The notes: generated by a model not told the origin, from the letters alone. DNA of 61,547 nt from Paenibacillus vietnamensis (GCF_020169515.1 NZ_JAHMHW010000028.1:1-61547), one strand, 5' to 3'. Shown: positions 31,604-40,953, numbered from the stretch's first letter. A program made the numbers and translations.

Positions 31604-31612
31604 TGCTATAAT
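31604..31612 (+). promoter_or_regulatory. upp extended -10 promoter
   Basis: TGCTATAAT is an exact extended -10, 55 nt upstream of the upp start. No good -35 at normal spacing. Confidence 0.62.
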
Positions 31613-31666
31613 ATACGGGATTGTGTGTCTGGGCCTATATCTACAAATCGGGAGGAATACCGCTCC

Positions 31667-32296
31667 ATGAGCAAATTAGTCATTTGCGACCATCCGTTAA
31701 TTCAGCATAAGCTGACATTTATTCGGAATAAAGAGACGAATACAAAAGATTTCCGGGAATTGGTTGATGAAGTCGCTACATTAATGTCATACGAAATTAC
31801 GAGGGAAATCCCGCTCGACACGATTAAGGTGCAGACCCCCGTCGCCGAGATGGAATCGAAGGTCGTCTCCGGCAGGATGCTCGGTCTCGTTCCGATTTTG
31901 CGCGCGGGGCTTGGAATGGTGGATGGGATTCTTAAGCTCATTCCGTCGGCGAAGGTCGGACATATCGGTCTTGCCAGAGACCATGAAACGCTGCAGCCGA
32001 AGGAATATTACATAAATCTTCCGACGGATGCGCCCAATCGGCTGCTGATCGTGATCGATCCGATGCTGGCTACGGGCGGGTCCGCGATTGCGGCGATCAC
32101 GTCGCTCAAAAACCGCAACTGCGACCAGATCAAGCTGATGTGCCTCATCGCGGCGCCGGAAGGCGTCAAGGCGGTGCAGGAGGCTCATCCGGACGTCGAC
32201 ATCTACATCGCGGCGCTGGACGAGCGGCTGAACGAGAACGGCTACATCGTGCCTGGGCTGGGCGATGCCGGCGACCGCATGTTCGGAACGAATTAG
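31667..32296 (+). CDS. upp: Uracil phosphoribosyltransferase
   Basis: A 209-residue UPRT, the standard length, converting uracil and PRPP to UMP in pyrimidine salvage. The PRPP loop VIDPMLATGGSAIAAI, the N-terminal HPLIQHKLTFIRNKET and the C-terminal uracil-binding GYIVPGLGDAGDRMFGT are all intact. ATG 31667 follows GGGAGGA by about 9 nt; upstream in-frame codons cover the promoter and are not used. The next gene, a UDP-GlcNAc 2-epimerase, starts 37 nt later and is probably cotranscribed. Confidence 0.98.
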   Translation: MSKLVICDHPLIQHKLTFIRNKETNTKDFRELVDEVATLMSYEITREIPLDTIKVQTPVAEMESKVVSGRMLGLVPILRAGLGMVDGILKLIPSAKVGHIGLARDHETLQPKEYYINLPTDAPNRLLIVIDPMLATGGSAIAAITSLKNRNCDQIKLMCLIAAPEGVKAVQEAHPDVDIYIAALDERLNENGYIVPGLGDAGDRMFGTN

Positions 32297-32333
32297 CGCA
32301 TTTGGCGCGAATAGATAATAGGAGTGGAATGTT

Positions 32334-33482
32334 TTGTCTAAACTGAAGGTAATGACTATTTTCGGAACCCGTCCTGAAGCGGTGAAAATGGCGCCGCTGG
32401 TACTCGAGCTGCAAAAACGGGAAGAAGAAATCGAATCGATCGTCTGCGTGACTGCGCAGCATCGCCAAATGCTGGATCAGGTGCTTGATTTTTTCGAGAT
32501 CCGCCCGAATTACGATCTGAACGTCATGAAGGACCGCCAGACGCTGACGGAGACGACGGTACGCGTGCTGGAGGGGCTCGATCCGGTGCTGGCATCGGCC
32601 AAGCCTGACATTGTGCTGGTCCACGGAGATACACAGACGACTTTCCTGGCAAGCTACGCGGCTTTTCTGAAGCAAATTCAGGTCGGCCACGTCGAGGCGG
32701 GACTTCGTACCTGGAACAAGCTGTCCCCGTACCCGGAGGAAATGAACAGGCAGCTGGCCGGCGTTCTCTCCGACGTGCATTTTGCCCCTACGGAGTGGTC
32801 GGCAAACAATCTGCGCAAGGAAAATAAATCCGAAGCTTCCATCTATGTCACCGGAAATACGGCAACCGACGTGTTCCAATATACGGTGGACGAATCGTTC
32901 TCGCATCCGGTGCTCGACTATGCGAAGGGCAAGCGCATGATTTTGATGACCGCGCACCGCCGCGAAGCGCTTGGCGAGCCGCACCGCAACATTTTCCGCG
33001 CCGTGAAGCGGATTGCCGACGAGCATGAGGACGTCGTTATCGTATACGCAGTCCATCCGAACCCTGCGGTAAGGGAGCCTGCGAACGAAATTTTGGGAGA
33101 TCATCCGCGCGTGCGCCTGATCGAGCCGCTGGACGTTTTTGAGTTTCATAACTTCTACCCTCATGCCTATATGATCATGACGGATTCGGGAGGGCTGCAG
33201 GAGGAAGCGCCGTCCTTCGGAGTGCCGACGCTTGTGCTGCGCGATACGACGGAGCGGCCGGAAGGAATTGAGGCCGGTACGCTGGAGCTGGTAGGAACCG
33301 ACGAAGAGAAGGTATACAGCCGGGCTAAGGCGCTGCTGACCGATTCGGCGCTATACGGCCGGATGAGCCGGGCGGCGAATCCTTACGGCGACGGACGGGC
33401 ATCGGAGCGGATTGTCGACGCGATTCTGCATCATTTTGGCAGAGCTGAGCAGCGTCCCGACTCGTTCACACAACGTTCATAG
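32334..33482 (+). CDS. mnaA: UDP-N-acetylglucosamine 2-epimerase (non-hydrolysing)
   Basis: A 382-residue WecB/MnaA enzyme that interconverts UDP-GlcNAc and UDP-ManNAc, the precursor for teichoic-acid linkage units and other cell-wall polymers. Motifs: FGTRPEAVKMAPLV, HGDTQTTFLASYAAF, HVEAGLRTWNK, TAHRREALGEP and the allosteric/active-site TDSGGLQEEAPSFGVP. TTG 32334 follows AGGAGTG by 7 nt. Its place between upp and the atp operon is the same as in several Bacillales. Confidence 0.96.
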   Translation: MSKLKVMTIFGTRPEAVKMAPLVLELQKREEEIESIVCVTAQHRQMLDQVLDFFEIRPNYDLNVMKDRQTLTETTVRVLEGLDPVLASAKPDIVLVHGDTQTTFLASYAAFLKQIQVGHVEAGLRTWNKLSPYPEEMNRQLAGVLSDVHFAPTEWSANNLRKENKSEASIYVTGNTATDVFQYTVDESFSHPVLDYAKGKRMILMTAHRREALGEPHRNIFRAVKRIADEHEDVVIVYAVHPNPAVREPANEILGDHPRVRLIEPLDVFEFHNFYPHAYMIMTDSGGLQEEAPSFGVPTLVLRDTTERPEGIEAGTLELVGTDEEKVYSRAKALLTDSALYGRMSRAANPYGDGRASERIVDAILHHFGRAEQRPDSFTQRS

Positions 33483-33522
33483 TTTGTAAGCGGACCCGAG
33501 ACATAGGCCGGAATGTACAGCA

Positions 33523-33537
33523 TACAGTAGTACTGTA
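33523..33537. promoter_or_regulatory. Perfect 15-bp palindrome upstream of the atp promoter
   Basis: TACAGTA-G-TACTGTA (33523-33537), with an extra GTACAG at 33515 that can also pair with CTGTAC at 33533. It lies about 80 bp before the atp -35 and could be a regulator site, or a hairpin ending the upp-mnaA transcript, though no T run follows at once. Confidence 0.45.
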
Positions 33538-33615
33538 CGGTTTTCGGCGCTCGGAATACCATATAAATCAAGGGATTTGGGCGATCTGTTCACGGAATGT
33601 TTGCAGTTTTATCAA

Positions 33616-33645
33616 TTGACAAACCTTGCGCCGCTTCGATAAAAT
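33616..33645 (+). promoter_or_regulatory. atp operon promoter
   Basis: TTGACA (33616-33621), 18-nt spacer, TAAAAT (33640-33645). The first start codon is 28 nt downstream. Confidence 0.75.
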
Positions 33646-33673
33646 AAATGAGGATTGACAGGGGTATGAGCCT

Positions 33674-33907
33674 ATGACGAAAAAGAGCAGAAAAGACGAT
33701 CCGCTATTTGCCGCCGGCCTTGTCGGCGCACTCGGCATTCAAGTCGCTGTTTGTATTTTTCTAGGTTACTGGATCGGATCCTACCTGGACGGCCGTTTAG
33801 GCGGCGGGAAAGGATGGACGATCGGAGGCATACTGGTCGGTCTGGCTGTCGGACTACTCTCAGCCATTCTGCTCGTTAAGAAGGTTATGGAGGAATCCGA
33901 TGGATAA
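33674..33907 (+). CDS. atpZ: AtpZ-type small membrane protein of the ATP synthase operon
   Basis: A 77-residue protein with two hydrophobic segments (AAGLVGALGIQVAVCIFLGYWIG and WTIGGILVGLAVGLLSAILL). It matches the ATPase_gene1 (AtpZ) family, often the first gene of atp operons in Bacillota. AtpZ has been linked to Mg2+/Ca2+ transport and, together with AtpI, to ATP synthase assembly. ATG 33674 has AGGGG about 10 nt upstream. The 3' end overlaps the next gene by 8 nt. Confidence 0.88.
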   Translation: MTKKSRKDDPLFAAGLVGALGIQVAVCIFLGYWIGSYLDGRLGGGKGWTIGGILVGLAVGLLSAILLVKKVMEESDG

Positions 33908-34268
33908 AATAATGAAGACAGCGGTACGGACGCTTTTTTACTTGATGGCTGTATGCCTGATAGTATGGGCTTTCCTTCCGGAGTGGCGAACTGCAGCTCT
34001 CGGTCTTCTGCTCGGATTGGCAGCGGGTTCCATGAATGCGTTTTTACTTAGACGCCGCGTGGAAATGGTTACCTTAGGGGCAGCGGGGCTTGGACCGGCA
34101 AGGCGCACCCTGGGACTGGGGAGCCGCATTGCGACAGTGCTGCTTGTTGCTATGCTTGCCTATCGTTTTCCCGAGAAGTTCAGCATGCCGGCCGCATTGA
34201 TCGGCTGTATGGTCATGCCGTTTATTCTTCTGGCAGCAGCTTATATCCACAATAAACGACAATCTTAG
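33900..34268 (+). CDS. atpI: ATP synthase subunit I (AtpI)
   Basis: A 122-residue membrane protein with four hydrophobic segments, of the ATP synthase I family thought to help assemble the c-ring. It starts at ATG 33900 inside the end of atpZ, behind GGAGGA, so the two are translationally coupled. LGLAAGSMNAFLLRRRVEM is the most conserved-looking stretch. Confidence 0.9.
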   Translation: MDKIMKTAVRTLFYLMAVCLIVWAFLPEWRTAALGLLLGLAAGSMNAFLLRRRVEMVTLGAAGLGPARRTLGLGSRIATVLLVAMLAYRFPEKFSMPAALIGCMVMPFILLAAAYIHNKRQS

Positions 34269-34290
34269 CGGAAAGGGGTGAAAATTTTAC

Positions 34291-35055
34291 ATGCATGAAT
34301 TTCCCATAGTGACGGTTGGCCCGTTCAACATCGAGCTTGCCAGCTTTATCGCCATCACCATTTCGGCGCTCGTAACCTTCCTGGTTGCAAGGCTTGCAGT
34401 AGCCAACCTTTCAGTGGACAACCCTTCCAAGATGCAGAACTTTCTGGAGTGGGTCGTCGATTTCGTTCATAACCTCATCTCCAGCGCGATGCCTTTGAAC
34501 CGCGTTAAGCCGTTCTTGTCGCTGGGCATGACGCTAATCATGTTCATTTTCATTTCCAACCTGCTTGGTTTGCCGTTCGGTATCGTGACGGATACGCACC
34601 ACGCGCACGAATCGATCGGAATTACCGAGGAGCTGTTGGAAGAGAAAGGCGGACACGTTGAGATCGCCTGGTGGAAATCGCCGACGGCCGACATCTCGGT
34701 AACGGCGGGGCTCGCCCTGATCGTATTCGTCATCGTGCATTTCCTGGGTCTGAAGCTTAACAACAAGCATTACTTGAAGCACTATTTCCACCCGTATCCG
34801 ATTTTCTTCCCGGTCAACATCATTGAGACCATCTCGAAGCCGGTTACACTTGCATTGCGGCTATTCGCCAACATTTATGCGGGCGAGGTGCTGATCGCAA
34901 CGATTCTGATGCTCAAATGGGTCGGCATTCCGTTCCTTATCGCATGGCAGGGCTTTAGTATTTTCGTCGGCGGCATTCAGGCGTTCCTGTTCACAATGCT
35001 GACGATGGTGTACATTTCCCAAGCGGCGATTCACGACGAGGACGACCACCACTAG
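34291..35055 (+). CDS. atpB: ATP synthase subunit a
   Basis: A 254-residue Fo subunit a that provides the two proton half-channels. The essential Arg is in SKPVTLALRLFANIYAGE. Other family features are NLLGLPFG and the C-terminal GIQAFLFTMLTMVYISQA. The end, HDEDDHH, is acidic and His-rich. ATG 34291 follows AAAGGGGTG by about 10 nt. Confidence 0.97.
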   Translation: MHEFPIVTVGPFNIELASFIAITISALVTFLVARLAVANLSVDNPSKMQNFLEWVVDFVHNLISSAMPLNRVKPFLSLGMTLIMFIFISNLLGLPFGIVTDTHHAHESIGITEELLEEKGGHVEIAWWKSPTADISVTAGLALIVFVIVHFLGLKLNNKHYLKHYFHPYPIFFPVNIIETISKPVTLALRLFANIYAGEVLIATILMLKWVGIPFLIAWQGFSIFVGGIQAFLFTMLTMVYISQAAIHDEDDHH

Positions 35056-35142
35056 CACGGCGCTTAATTTCTTGAGCGAGCTAATCGCTCGGGGTTTGGC
35101 TATAAAACAACAAAACATATTTTATTGAGGAGGATTTACAAG

Positions 35143-35358
35143 ATGGAAATTTTGGCAGCAGCATTGGCAGTAGGTTTGGGCGCCGTTGGCGCAGGCGTAG
35201 GTAACGGTATGATCGTCAGCAAAACAGTTGAAGGTATCGCTCGTCAGCCTGAGCTTCAAGGCAAGCTTCAAACGACAATGTTCATCGGTGTAGGTATCGT
35301 CGAAGTTGTGCCTATCATCGGCGTAGTTATCGGCTTCTTGGCTTTCTTCAGCGCTTAA
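35143..35358 (+). CDS. atpE: ATP synthase subunit c
   Basis: A 71-residue hairpin of two membrane helices forming the rotor ring. Helix 1 has the Gly-rich GLGAVGAGVGNG packing motif; helix 2 carries the proton-binding Glu in GVGIVEVVPIIGVVIG. No sodium-type ligand set is evident, so proton coupling is expected. ATG 35143 has TTGAGGAGG upstream with 10-nt spacing. Confidence 0.96.
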   Translation: MEILAAALAVGLGAVGAGVGNGMIVSKTVEGIARQPELQGKLQTTMFIGVGIVEVVPIIGVVIGFLAFFSA

Positions 35359-35449
35359 TAATTGAACAAATGGAATGGCGGGGAAGGCCTAGCCCTCTTC
35401 GCCTTCGTTGTGATTAAGACATTACTGTGGTAAGAAAGGAGTGGCTTCT

Positions 35450-35932
35450 ATGTCATGGCATTGGGAATCGACAGTATATGCGATTATTGCATTTGGTATA
35501 TTGTACTGGCTGTTAAGCAAGTACGCATTTGGACCATTGTTCGCGATCATGGAGAAGCGCAGAGAGCTTGTCCTTGAACAAATGAACACGGCTGAAACGA
35601 GCCGCAAAGCAGCCGAGCAGCAAATGGAAGAGCAGAAGGCGGCACTCCAGCAGGCTCGCAAGGAAGCTTACGAAATTATCGAGCAAGCTAGAACGACCAG
35701 CTCGAAGCAAGCGGATGAAATCGTTCAATCGGCTAAAAACGAAGCAACCCGTCTGAAGGACGATGCGCTGAAGGATATCGAAAGCGAGAAGAACAAAGCG
35801 ATTGCTGCCCTTCGCACAGAGGTTGGCGGCATCTCCGTGAAAATCGCTTCCAAAATCATCGAAAAGCAGGTTGACGAGAAATCCCAGGAGCAGCTGGTTG
35901 ATCAATACCTGAAAGAAGTTGGAAGCAAATGA
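35450..35932 (+). CDS. atpF: ATP synthase subunit b
   Basis: A 160-residue stator subunit: one N-terminal membrane helix (STVYAIIAFGILYWLLSKYAF), then a long charged coiled coil and a short C-terminal delta-binding part. ATG 35450 lies 8 nt after AAAGGAG; the in-frame GTG 35441 overlaps that site. The stop overlaps the atpH start (ATGA). Confidence 0.96.
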   Translation: MSWHWESTVYAIIAFGILYWLLSKYAFGPLFAIMEKRRELVLEQMNTAETSRKAAEQQMEEQKAALQQARKEAYEIIEQARTTSSKQADEIVQSAKNEATRLKDDALKDIESEKNKAIAALRTEVGGISVKIASKIIEKQVDEKSQEQLVDQYLKEVGSK

Positions 35933-36468
35933 GCCGGGATACGGTCGTAGCGAAGCGCTACGCTAAAGCATTGTTTGAGCTGGCCGCCCAGCAGCAGGCC
36001 GTTTCCGACGTAGAGGCTCAGCTGAAGCTGATCGCGGAAACGCTTGAGCAGGATCAGGACATTCAAAAGTTTCTTTCTCTGCCTAGCATCGATCCGGATA
36101 AGAAAATCGCCCTGCTGAAAACGGCATTCGGCGATCGCGTATCCGTGCTCGTCATCAATACGCTGGAATTGCTGATTACCCGCAGACGCCAAGCCGTGAT
36201 CGGAGAGGTTTACGAGGCCTTTACGAAAATCGCGGGTGAAGCTCTCGGGCAAGCGCATGCGACGGTTTATTCCGCCAAAGCGCTGACCGATGAGGAGCTT
36301 GCAGGCGTTGCGGCGGAATTCGGCCAAATGACCGGCAAGAAGATTATTGCCCAGCAAGTTGTGGAACCATCGCTTTTGGGAGGCTTGCAAGTGCGCATCG
36401 GCGACCGTCTGTACGACGGAAGCTTGTCCGGCAAGCTTGAGCGTTTACAAAAATCGTTTAAAATCTAA
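35929..36468 (+). CDS. atpH: ATP synthase subunit delta
   Basis: A 179-residue stator component joining subunit b to the top of F1. The N-terminal six-helix domain begins VAKRYAKALFELA; the C-terminal LLGGLQVRIGDRLYDGSLSGKLERL is the family signature. ATG 35929 overlaps the atpF stop by 4 nt. Confidence 0.96.
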   Translation: MSRDTVVAKRYAKALFELAAQQQAVSDVEAQLKLIAETLEQDQDIQKFLSLPSIDPDKKIALLKTAFGDRVSVLVINTLELLITRRRQAVIGEVYEAFTKIAGEALGQAHATVYSAKALTDEELAGVAAEFGQMTGKKIIAQQVVEPSLLGGLQVRIGDRLYDGSLSGKLERLQKSFKI

Positions 36469-36493
36469 TGCACTTTAGACAGGGGTGAACGAA

Positions 36494-37999
36494 TTGAGTA
36501 TCAGACCTGATGAAATCAGCACGCTGATTAAACAACAGATCGAACAATATAAATCCGAAATTCAAGTCGTAGACGTCGGCACCGTAATCAATGTCGGTGA
36601 CGGTATCGCCCGCGTACACGGACTTGAGAACGCGATGCAGGGTGAATTGCTCGAATTCGCTAACGGTGTTGTAGGTATGGCCTTGAACCTTGAGGAGAGC
36701 AATGTCGGTGTCGTTATCCTTGGACCGTACACGGATATCCGTGAAGGCGACCAAGTAAAACGCACAGGCCGCATCATGGAAGTGCCAGTAGGCGAAGAGC
36801 TTCTCGGCCGCGTTGTAAACCCTCTTGGCCAGCCGCTTGACGGCAAAGGACCAATCAACACAACTCATACGCGCGCAATCGAATCCCCGGCGCCTGGCGT
36901 TATCGACCGTAAATCGGTTCATGAGCCAATGCAAACGGGTATCAAAGCGATTGACGCGATGGTGCCGATCGGCCGCGGACAACGTGAGCTTATTATCGGT
37001 GACCGTCAAACCGGTAAAACGGCGATCGCGATCGATGCGATCATCAACCAAAAAGGCAACGGCGTAAAATGTATTTATGTCGCAGTCGGCCAAAAGCAAT
37101 CCACGGTTGCTAACGTTGTGGAAACTCTTCGCCGCCACGGCGCGCTGGAGTACACAATCGTCGTTACAGCCGGCGCTTCCGATCCGGCTCCTCTCTTGTT
37201 CCTGGCTCCGTACGCAGGCTGCTCGATGGGTGAGTACTTCATGTACAAAGGCGAGCACGTTCTCGTTATTTACGATGATTTGTCGAAACAAGCGGCAGCA
37301 TACCGTGAGCTTTCGCTCCTGCTCCGCCGTCCACCGGGCCGGGAAGCTTACCCTGGTGACGTATTCTACCTGCACTCCCGCTTGCTCGAGCGTGCAGCCA
37401 AGCTTAGCGATGCAAGAGGCGGCGGTTCCCTGACTGCATTGCCATTCATCGAAACGCAAGCATCCGACGTATCGGCGTACATTCCTACGAATGTTATCTC
37501 GATTACGGACGGACAAATCTTCCTTGAAGCCGATCTGTTCTATTCGGGTCAACGTCCGGCCGTTAACGTCGGTATTTCCGTATCCCGTGTAGGCGGCTCC
37601 GCTCAAATCAAAGCGATGAAGAAGGTTGCCGGTACGCTCCGTCTTGACCTTGCGGCATATCGTGAGCTTCAAGCGTTCTCGCAATTCGGCTCCGACCTCG
37701 ACAAATCGACGCTTGCCCGTCTGAACCGCGGTGCGCGCACGATGGAAATCCTGAAGCAAGGCGTTAACCAGCCTATGCCGGTTGAGAAGCAAGTTATCTC
37801 GATCTATTCTGCTGTTAAAGGCCACCTGGATGATATCGCAATAAGCGACATTCTTCGCTTCGAGAAAGAGTTCCTGGCGTTCCTGGATTCGAACCATCCG
37901 CAAATCGGACAATCGATCCGCGATACGAAGGACCTTGTTGCCGACAACGAGAAAGCTCTCGTTGAGGCGATCAACAAATTCAAGAAAAGCTTTGCTTAA
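36494..37999 (+). CDS. atpA: ATP synthase subunit alpha
   Basis: A 501-residue F1 alpha subunit with Walker A GDRQTGKTAIAID and the downstream PGREAYPGDVFYLHSRLLER region. It forms the non-catalytic nucleotide sites and the hexamer with beta. TTG 36494 is chosen: AGGGGTG lies 6 nt upstream and the product begins (M)SIRPDEIS, standard for the family; GTG 36485 is inside the ribosome site. Confidence 0.98.
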   Translation: MSIRPDEISTLIKQQIEQYKSEIQVVDVGTVINVGDGIARVHGLENAMQGELLEFANGVVGMALNLEESNVGVVILGPYTDIREGDQVKRTGRIMEVPVGEELLGRVVNPLGQPLDGKGPINTTHTRAIESPAPGVIDRKSVHEPMQTGIKAIDAMVPIGRGQRELIIGDRQTGKTAIAIDAIINQKGNGVKCIYVAVGQKQSTVANVVETLRRHGALEYTIVVTAGASDPAPLLFLAPYAGCSMGEYFMYKGEHVLVIYDDLSKQAAAYRELSLLLRRPPGREAYPGDVFYLHSRLLERAAKLSDARGGGSLTALPFIETQASDVSAYIPTNVISITDGQIFLEADLFYSGQRPAVNVGISVSRVGGSAQIKAMKKVAGTLRLDLAAYRELQAFSQFGSDLDKSTLARLNRGARTMEILKQGVNQPMPVEKQVISIYSAVKGHLDDIAISDILRFEKEFLAFLDSNHPQIGQSIRDTKDLVADNEKALVEAINKFKKSFA

Positions 38000-38004
38000 G
38001 CGGT

Positions 38005-38094
38005 TTTCGGGGAAATAACCCTCGTTCATTTCCCCGAAATGCCGGGGAGGCATAACGATAAATAGCCAAGCCCGCGAGACACCATCCGGGCTTG
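38005..38094 (+). promoter_or_regulatory. Two intercistronic hairpins between atpA and atpG
   Basis: Hairpin 1: TTTCGGGGAAAT (38005-38016) with its perfect complement at 38028-38039. Hairpin 2: CAAGCCCG (38067-38074) with CGGGCTTG (38087-38094). Neither has a T run, so they are more likely mRNA processing or stability elements that adjust subunit ratios than terminators. Confidence 0.6.
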
Positions 38095-38187
38095 CTCCAT
38101 AATCTTTACTCCTACCAACAACAGGCGGGATGAGCTCTGCTTGTTTAATCAAGCGGGCTCCAACGCAACAAAGGCGGGTGAAACCAA

Positions 38188-39048
38188 GTGGCAAAAGGCA
38201 TGCGCGATATTAAACGCGAAATCAAGAGCAAACAAAACACGAAGCAGATCACGAAAGCGATGGAGATGGTCGCCGCATCCAAGCTGAGACGCGCTCAGGA
38301 GGCTGCGCAAGCATCCCGTCCTTACGCTCAGAAGCTGAAGGAAGTCGTAGCGAGCATCGCAGCCGGCACCAAGGATGTGAAACATCCGATGCTTGAAAGC
38401 CGTCCGATCAAAAAAACGGGCTATCTCGTTATTACGTCGGACCGTGGTCTTGCGGGCGGTTATAACTCGAATATTCTTCGTAAAGTGACGCAAACGATTC
38501 GCGAAAAGCATAAATCCTCAGACGAATATGTATTGTTCGTCATCGGACGCAAAGGCCGGGATTATTTCCGCCGCCGCAACATGCCGATCGTGGAGGAAGT
38601 AACCGGTTTGCCGGACGCTCCTACGTTTGCGGACATCAAAACCGTCGCTTACACTGCAGTTCAGAAATTTGCAGAAGGCGCTTATGATGAGCTTTACCTG
38701 TATTACAATCAATTCGTTAACGCCATTACCCAAATTCCGACAGAAACCCGTTTGCTTCCGCTTGAAGAAGTGAAAGGCAGCGCATCTGTTGCGACGTACG
38801 AATACGAGCCGTCGCCGGAAGGCGTGCTTGAGGTGCTGCTTCCTAAATATGCGGAGACGCTTATTTACAGCGCGGTACTGGACGGCAAAGCCAGCGAATT
38901 CGGCGCTCGTATGACGGCAATGGGCAGCGCGACGAAAAACGCGACGAAGATGATCAACCAATTGACGCTCACTTACAACCGTGCGCGCCAAGCGGCGATT
39001 ACCCAGGAAATTTCCGAGATCGTCGCAGGAGCGAACGCGCAATCGTAA
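38188..39048 (+). CDS. atpG: ATP synthase subunit gamma
   Basis: A 286-residue central-stalk subunit that turns inside the alpha3beta3 ring. The N-terminal coiled coil (MRDIKREIKSKQNTKQITKAMEMV) and C-terminal helix (ATKNATKMINQLTLTYNRARQAAIT) are both conserved. GTG 38188 has GGCGGGTGA upstream. A 188-nt gap with two hairpins separates it from atpA, which is larger than elsewhere in the operon. Confidence 0.97.
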   Translation: MAKGMRDIKREIKSKQNTKQITKAMEMVAASKLRRAQEAAQASRPYAQKLKEVVASIAAGTKDVKHPMLESRPIKKTGYLVITSDRGLAGGYNSNILRKVTQTIREKHKSSDEYVLFVIGRKGRDYFRRRNMPIVEEVTGLPDAPTFADIKTVAYTAVQKFAEGAYDELYLYYNQFVNAITQIPTETRLLPLEEVKGSASVATYEYEPSPEGVLEVLLPKYAETLIYSAVLDGKASEFGARMTAMGSATKNATKMINQLTLTYNRARQAAITQEISEIVAGANAQS

Positions 39049-39126
39049 TAGATAACCTGCAGCGGCTAGGAGCTTGCGATAAGCTGTCCGGCGTGCAGTA
39101 ACAAGAAGGAACCAGGAGGGTAAACC

Positions 39127-40533
39127 ATGAAAAAAGGACAAGTTGTATCCGTCATGGGTCCGGTCGTAGACTTGGAGTTCGAACGCGGCAATTTGCCGGA
39201 AATTTTGAACGCTGTCAAAATCGAGCAAAAAGGCGAAGCAGGCGGCCTGGACATCAACTTGACGCTTGAAGTTGCCGTTCACCTCGGCGACAATAAAGTA
39301 CGTGCCGTAGCCATGAGCACGACTGACGGTCTTGTACGCGGCATGGAAGCTGTAGATACTGGCGCGCCGATCACGATTCCGGTTGGAGCTCCGACGCTCG
39401 GCCGCGTATTTAACGTACTCGGAGAGCCGATTGACGAAGCCGGTGACGCTTCGTCGACAATCAATCTTCCAATTCACCGTCCGGCACCGGCATTCGACGA
39501 ATTGTCCACGCAAGCGGAAATTCTCGAAACGGGCATTAAAGTTATCGACCTTCTCGCACCATACGCAAAAGGCGGCAAAATCGGTCTTTTCGGCGGCGCG
39601 GGTGTAGGTAAAACAGTTACGATCCAAGAGCTTATCAACAACATCGCGCAAGAGCACGGCGGTATTTCCGTATTCGCCGGCGTCGGCGAACGTACTCGTG
39701 AAGGTAACGACCTTTACCACGAGATGAAGGACTCCGGCGTTCTTAGCAAAACGGCGATGGTATTCGGACAAATGAACGAGCCGCCGGGCGCGCGTCAACG
39801 CGTTGCTTTGACGGGTCTGACGATGGCTGAATATTTCCGTGACGAAGAAGGCAGAGACGTTCTTCTGTTCGTCGACAACATTTTCCGTTTCACGCAAGCA
39901 GGCTCCGAGGTTTCGGCCCTTCTCGGCCGTATGCCATCCGCAGTAGGTTACCAGCCAACACTGGCAACTGAAATGGGTCAGCTGCAAGAGCGTATCACTT
40001 CGACGAAAAAAGGTTCGGTTACTTCGATCCAAGCGATCTACGTACCTGCCGATGACTACACGGATCCGGCTCCTGCAACGACGTTCGCCCACTTGGACGC
40101 AACGACGAACCTTGAGCGTAAAATTTCCGAGATGGGTATCTTCCCTGCGGTGGATCCGCTCGCGTCTTCTTCCCGTATCCTGACGCCTGAAGTACTGGGC
40201 GAAGAGCACTACAACGTAGCTCAAGGCGTGAAGAAAATTCTTCAGCGCTACAAAGAGCTTCAAGATATTATCGCGATCCTTGGTATGGACGAGCTGAGCG
40301 AGGAAGACAAGCTGACGGTTTCGCGCGCGCGCAGAATCCAGCTGTTCCTGTCCCAGCCGTTCCACGTTGCCGAACCGTTCACAGGTACGCCTGGTAAATA
40401 CGTTCCTGTTAAAGAATCCGTTCGCAGCTTTAAAGAAATTCTCGAGGGCAAACATGACGACCTTCCGGAAGAAGCTTTCCGGTATGTAGGTACGATTGAA
40501 GAGGCCGTGGAGAAAGCCAAAACGCTTTCTTAA
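39127..40533 (+). CDS. atpD: ATP synthase subunit beta
   Basis: A 468-residue catalytic F1 subunit. Walker A GGAGVGKTVTIQEL, the catalytic Glu in GERTREGNDLYHEM, Walker B VLLFVDNIFRFTQAG and the DELSEED lever motif (MDELSEEDKLTVSRARRIQ) are intact. ATG 39127 follows an AGGAGGG site. Codon use is regular, with many GCG/CGT codons as in the other highly expressed genes of the operon. Confidence 0.98.
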   Translation: MKKGQVVSVMGPVVDLEFERGNLPEILNAVKIEQKGEAGGLDINLTLEVAVHLGDNKVRAVAMSTTDGLVRGMEAVDTGAPITIPVGAPTLGRVFNVLGEPIDEAGDASSTINLPIHRPAPAFDELSTQAEILETGIKVIDLLAPYAKGGKIGLFGGAGVGKTVTIQELINNIAQEHGGISVFAGVGERTREGNDLYHEMKDSGVLSKTAMVFGQMNEPPGARQRVALTGLTMAEYFRDEEGRDVLLFVDNIFRFTQAGSEVSALLGRMPSAVGYQPTLATEMGQLQERITSTKKGSVTSIQAIYVPADDYTDPAPATTFAHLDATTNLERKISEMGIFPAVDPLASSSRILTPEVLGEEHYNVAQGVKKILQRYKELQDIIAILGMDELSEEDKLTVSRARRIQLFLSQPFHVAEPFTGTPGKYVPVKESVRSFKEILEGKHDDLPEEAFRYVGTIEEAVEKAKTLS

Positions 40534-40554
40534 TGAAAGGCGGGAGGAATCCAC

Positions 40555-40953
40555 ATGAGTACCTTTTTGGTAGAAATCGTAACTCCTGAGCGTAAAGTGT
40601 ACGAGGAGACGGCGAACATGGTCAGCGTTACCGGCGTGGAAGGCGAGCTCGGCATTTTGCCGAATCATATTCCGCTTGTAACTCCGCTTCGCATTGCTCC
40701 GGTTACTATTAAGCGCAACGGAAAAGTAGACGTGGTGGCGGTTAACGGCGGCTTCATCGAAGTACGCAGGGATAAGATCGTTATTCTTGCCGAGAGCGCT
40801 GAGCTGTCGACCGACATCAATATCGAGCGTGCGGAAGCCGCAAAGCAGCGCGCCCAGCAGCGTCTGGCTGCGAAGCGCGACGAAGTGGACTACCGCCGTG
40901 CGGAGCTTGCTCTGCAGCGCGCGATGAACCGTCTGAACGTGAAGCAAAAATAA
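40555..40953 (+). CDS. atpC: ATP synthase subunit epsilon
   Basis: A 132-residue subunit with the N-terminal beta-sandwich (VEIVTPERKVYEETANMVSV, GELGILPNHIPLVTPL) and the C-terminal helical hairpin (about residues 90-132) that can inhibit ATP hydrolysis. ATG 40555 has GGCGGGAGG upstream. It ends the operon before a strong terminator. Confidence 0.96.
   Translation: MSTFLVEIVTPERKVYEETANMVSVTGVEGELGILPNHIPLVTPLRIAPVTIKRNGKVDVVAVNGGFIEVRRDKIVILAESAELSTDINIERAEAAKQRAQQRLAAKRDEVDYRRAELALQRAMNRLNVKQK

Noticed and set aside
36458..38194. A 578-codon minus-strand frame opposite atpA
   Set aside because: Shadow of atpA caused by biased codon use in a highly expressed gene.
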